From: Pseudomonas viridiflava
Lineage (GTDB): Bacteria; Pseudomonadota; Gammaproteobacteria; Pseudomonadales; Pseudomonadaceae
Direction of reading: 5' to 3'
Assembly: GCF_900602065.1 (NCBI RefSeq)
Contig: NZ_UWFN01000263.1
Location: 99,757-163,756, forward strand
DNA length: 64,000 nucleotides
Shown: positions 61,862 through 64,000 of the stretch, piece after piece
Position numbering within the stretch: the stretch's first letter is position 1
How the letters are laid out: every line of letters starts with the position of its first letter
The notes under the pieces: model-generated
The model's input: only the letters and a program-made list of their open reading frames with translations
Databases searched by the model: none
What the model was told of the DNA's origin: nothing
Position numbers and translations under genes: made by a program

Positions 61862-62420
61862 ACAGTTACTGACTCGACGCGCAGTGAACACCGATGACGC
61901 AGAAGGCGCCAAACACCATGTTTAGGGTTTCGCGGAGTATGTCGAACGGCCTGATCTCACTGTTGCCTATTTCACGGCGATATTTGCTCGTTCCAATCGG
62001 ATATATCTGAAATGCCAGCCCTGCACTCATAAACCCCACCTCCGACCCGTCGTTTTAGGCAAGATTTCGAACGAAGCCAGCAACCTCTCACTTGGTCATA
62101 GCGGGGGAATAAGGGGCAATTTAGGGATGCCTCAGGCTCGCGACTGATCCACGTCAGTGAGATATCCCACAGGGCGTCCCTGCGCCGGGCACACCGTTGA
62201 TTTTGGCGTTTTGGTCTCTCAGCAAAGCGATAGAGACTTGCTCGCCAATGCACCCTGTAAGGGCCGGATCTTAGTCGATGATGGCGAGCTGAAACGTTAC
62301 CTGCTGACACACCCTGATACGCTATTTACTGGTGATCAACGAGCCTAATCTCGTAGACCAGGCCACATGACTCCATTGCGACTTGATGCATAGCCAGGCA
62401 CATCAACGTCGCACTGGATG
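61862..62420. other. Spacer without a supported gene
   Basis: 559 bases. Short frames on both strands overlap each other and lack ribosome-binding sites and recognisable domains. One plus frame (62157-62348) encodes LLANAPCKGRILVDDGELKR, which looks more protein-like than its surroundings and could be a remnant, but this is too weak to annotate. No REP element here, in contrast to most other spacers of the window. Confidence 0.5.
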
Positions 62421-62795
62421 TCAGGTGGTGTTCATTGCATTCTTGGCCATCAGGGACGCTCCACCGATCTCAGTCAGCCCGCTGATGATGTGCTGGGTGT
62501 AGGGAAAAGCAGGATCTTCCTCCAGTACCCTCTCCGACACCAACAGCCCTTCGTTCACGAGCACATCGATCGCCAACACACAGCGCACGATGGAGGGAAC
62601 GCTTGGCTGACGGCGCACCAACTGCATGTATATCTGCCCGCACGTCAGCTGTCGTGGCTTCCCCCCGCCAGGCCTTACCTCGCTTATTAGTAGCCAGACC
62701 GCTTTTAAAATCGCCAGATCTACCGCGAGAGGGTCTGTGAGCTCGGGGATTAACCCGGACTCATGAGGCAGGAAGGAACTCGCTTGGGATGTCAC
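62421..62795 (-). CDS. Unknown protein, possibly winged-helix-like
   Basis: 124 residues from a GTG at 62795, chosen because AGAGG lies seven bases upstream; in-frame ATG 62816 and TTG 62900 have poor sites. Mostly helical; CGQIYMQLVRRQPSVPSIVR followed by LAIDVLVNEGLLVSE could be a winged-helix-type core (inference). No signal peptide. Not recognised. It borders the AT-rich spacer and the gene-poor region, so accessory status is plausible. Confidence 0.55.
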   Translation of the reverse strand: MTSQASSFLPHESGLIPELTDPLAVDLAILKAVWLLISEVRPGGGKPRQLTCGQIYMQLVRRQPSVPSIVRCVLAIDVLVNEGLLVSERVLEEDPAFPYTQHIISGLTEIGGASLMAKNAMNTT

Positions 62796-62924
62796 AGATA
62801 AACCTCTGAATACCATTAGCCTGAACAACCGCACGTGTTTACACCGTGCGTTTTCTCGCTTTCCGGAATGAGCAGCGTGACACGCACACCCTTTAGCCAA
62901 CGCGACATGAAGGGATGATCTTAC

Positions 62925-63130
62925 AACACAATCACTTTATCACCGCTCAAAACAGAGCTATCACTCTGTTTTTATGAAAGATTTTTTATTGCTATAAATC
63001 AAATATTTTTAGAATAAATAACCAATAATAATTACTAAACTGAAAATAATCACCAATAATTCTTGCAATACAAAAACATTGCAGATGTAAATTTAAAATA
63101 TATAAAGGCAACATTTTTGCCGCCATAGAA
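62925..63130. other. Strongly AT-rich spacer with promoter potential
   Basis: About 200 bases that are far more AT-rich than anything else here, with homopolymer A and T tracts. Contains an inverted repeat AAAACAGAG (62949-62957) / CTCTGTTTT (62964-62972) followed by T residues. AT-tract DNA of this sort often binds H-NS-like silencers (MvaT/MvaU in Pseudomonas) or contains the promoter of the downstream operon; neither is shown. The wider gap is 62796-63228. Confidence 0.7.
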
Positions 63131-63228
63131 CTTTAAGCTCACACTGCTGACTTACTGTCCGCAGCCTGTAGTAAACCTCCACGCGCTGACACTTCTTCGT
63201 TACCCACTTCTATTTGGAGATTCTCCCG

Positions 63229-63477
63229 ATGGCTAGAAGCTTGCTGCCTCTTGCTGCCATTTTTCTGATGGGCCTCACCACACTTTCTGTATCAGCCGCC
63301 GAAAACAAAAATCCCCTGCCGTCGACATCGAGTGATGTGCGCGTGGAAGTCGAGGCCAAACGCGAGCAGATCACTGGCGCCGAAAGCGCCACAAAAAGCC
63401 AGTCGACAGGCGCGCAGACGGTGCTGGACGCCCCGGTCGTGACCGACGACGCCCCAACGACCGATGACGAGAAATGA
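63229..63477 (+). CDS. Small exported protein, unknown
   Basis: 82 residues from ATG 63229 (GGAG with 9-base spacer). Signal peptide MARSLLPLAAIFLMGLTTLS followed by VSAAENKN (cleavage after about residue 24), then a charged mature part of about 58 residues ending TDDAPTTDDEK. Low-complexity and acidic at the C-terminus; no domain recognised. It precedes the glycoside hydrolase gene by 54 bases, same strand, so probably the first gene of that operon. Confidence 0.72.
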   Translation: MARSLLPLAAIFLMGLTTLSVSAAENKNPLPSTSSDVRVEVEAKREQITGAESATKSQSTGAQTVLDAPVVTDDAPTTDDEK

Positions 63478-63531
63478 GTCTTCGTTTGATACGCAGCACA
63501 CCCCCTATCGAACGAATTCAGGAGTAGCTCC

Positions 63532-64000
63532 ATGTCCATGATCAAACAAGGCTTAGGCCTGAGTCTGCTTGCGTTGAGCATTGCTCAGGCAGGCACCGTA
63601 ATGGCTGTCACCCCGATGACGGGCAATGAGGTCGAAGCGCGGGTTGGCGCGATGCTCGACAACATGAGCCAGTCGGAAAAGATCAACTTCTCGCGCGTCG
63701 ATGACGGACGCATGATTCCCAAGCTGGACAAGTTCAACCTGCAAGGCACAGTCGCCTACGACTCGGCCATGGGCGTGCTGGTCGGCGGCAAGACCTTCGG
63801 TGCGCAGTACCCGTCACCGTCGGCACTGGCCGCGACGTGGAGCATCAACCGGGCTAAAGAGTTCGGTCTGGCGATTGGCTACGAAACCCGGATCGCTGGC
63901 GGTCAGCAAATGCTGTCTCCGGCCATCAATCTCTATCGCACCCCGTTCAACGGGCGTTCCGCCGAGTACATGAGTGGCGAAGATCCATTCCTCGGCGCAG
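63532..64000 (+). CDS. Glycoside hydrolase family 3, N-terminal part (3' end outside window)
   Basis: Beta-glucosidase-type GH3 enzyme. ATG 63532 follows AGGAG with a seven-base spacer. Signal peptide (MSMIKQGLGLSLLALSIAQA followed by GTVMA), so periplasmic or secreted. GH3 N-terminal domain features: VGAMLDNMSQSEKINF, PSALAATWSINRAKEFGLAI, and ETRIAGGQQMLSPAINLYRT followed by PFNGRSAEYMSGEDPFLGA, the substrate-binding block of exo-acting beta-glucosidases/xylosidases. 156 codons are visible; the catalytic Asp lies beyond the right edge. It probably acts on plant-derived oligosaccharides. Confidence 0.92.
   Translation, partial: MSMIKQGLGLSLLALSIAQAGTVMAVTPMTGNEVEARVGAMLDNMSQSEKINFSRVDDGRMIPKLDKFNLQGTVAYDSAMGVLVGGKTFGAQYPSPSALAATWSINRAKEFGLAIGYETRIAGGQQMLSPAINLYRTPFNGRSAEYMSGEDPFLGA

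Noticed and set aside
61972..62310. 112-residue minus-strand frame in the spacer
   Set aside because: Arg/Trp/Cys-rich with no domain, no ribosome-binding site and overlap with an equally weak plus-strand frame.
62157..62348. 63-residue plus-strand frame
   Set aside because: Part of it looks protein-like, but there is no start signal and no recognisable family; kept only as a remark on the spacer.

Overview
The window looks like chromosomal DNA of a Pseudomonas species of the fluorescens/syringae lineage. The reasons are the protein sequences (a 1618-residue NAD-glutamate dehydrogenase, AcnB, PepN, a MoxR-Bat operon, SbcDC), the GC-rich coding bias, and many REP/BIME palindromes of the types known from that lineage. 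This assignment is by recognition, without a database search. No rRNA, tRNA, CRISPR array, integrase or transposase was seen.

Layout. 1-1506: 3' end of acnB with its terminator. 1862-3292: an isolated delta-60 repeat protein. 3293-3990: a REP/BIME array with a 118-bp period. 4047-8903 (-): gdhB. 9250-9615: a small acidic unknown protein. 9625-10375: a large nested inverted-repeat element. 10581-17449: moxR, DUF58, DUF4381, two VWA proteins and batD in one tightly overlapping operon. 17589-23073: sbcD, sbcC and a GST-like gene, also overlapping. 23227-24256 (-): three very small genes for membrane-associated or exported proteins. 24431-32981: a probable sugar-acid catabolic region with a periplasmic lactonase, two ACS-family transporters, an AraD1-family enzyme, an arabonate-type dehydratase and a FadR-type regulator, plus a palindromic operator candidate in the divergent promoter. 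33078-36605 (-): an MMPL/RND exporter with a YCF48-like exported partner. 36938-37897 (-): an omptin-family outer-membrane protease. 38274-44807 (-): pepN, DUF2797, DUF1315, rhomboid protease, metallophosphatase and NAD kinase. 45108-48970: DUF1853 and two MFS transporters. 49119-52412 (-): a PLP enzyme whose reading frame carries a whole REP element, then fadH. 52790-58554 (-): a molybdenum aldehyde-oxidoreductase operon with XdhC and an AraC regulator. 58803-62795 (-): DUF2255, a short barrel protein, an OYE-like flavoenzyme, a YkgJ cysteine-cluster protein and an unknown protein. 62925-63130: a strongly AT-rich spacer. 63229-64000: a small exported protein and the 5' end of a family 3 glycoside hydrolase.

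The operons make sense together. MoxR, DUF58 and the Bat proteins form an envelope-associated chaperone/VWA module. SbcD and SbcC form a nuclease complex. Lactonase, transport, dehydration, keto-acid processing and regulation form a sugar-acid route. The three oxidoreductase subunits and XdhC form one exported molybdoenzyme system. I did not find a clearly undescribed multi-gene system. The least explained items are the nested repeat at 9625-10375, the in-frame REP in the PLP gene, the small gene pair at 23227-23600 and the omptin in a pseudomonad background.
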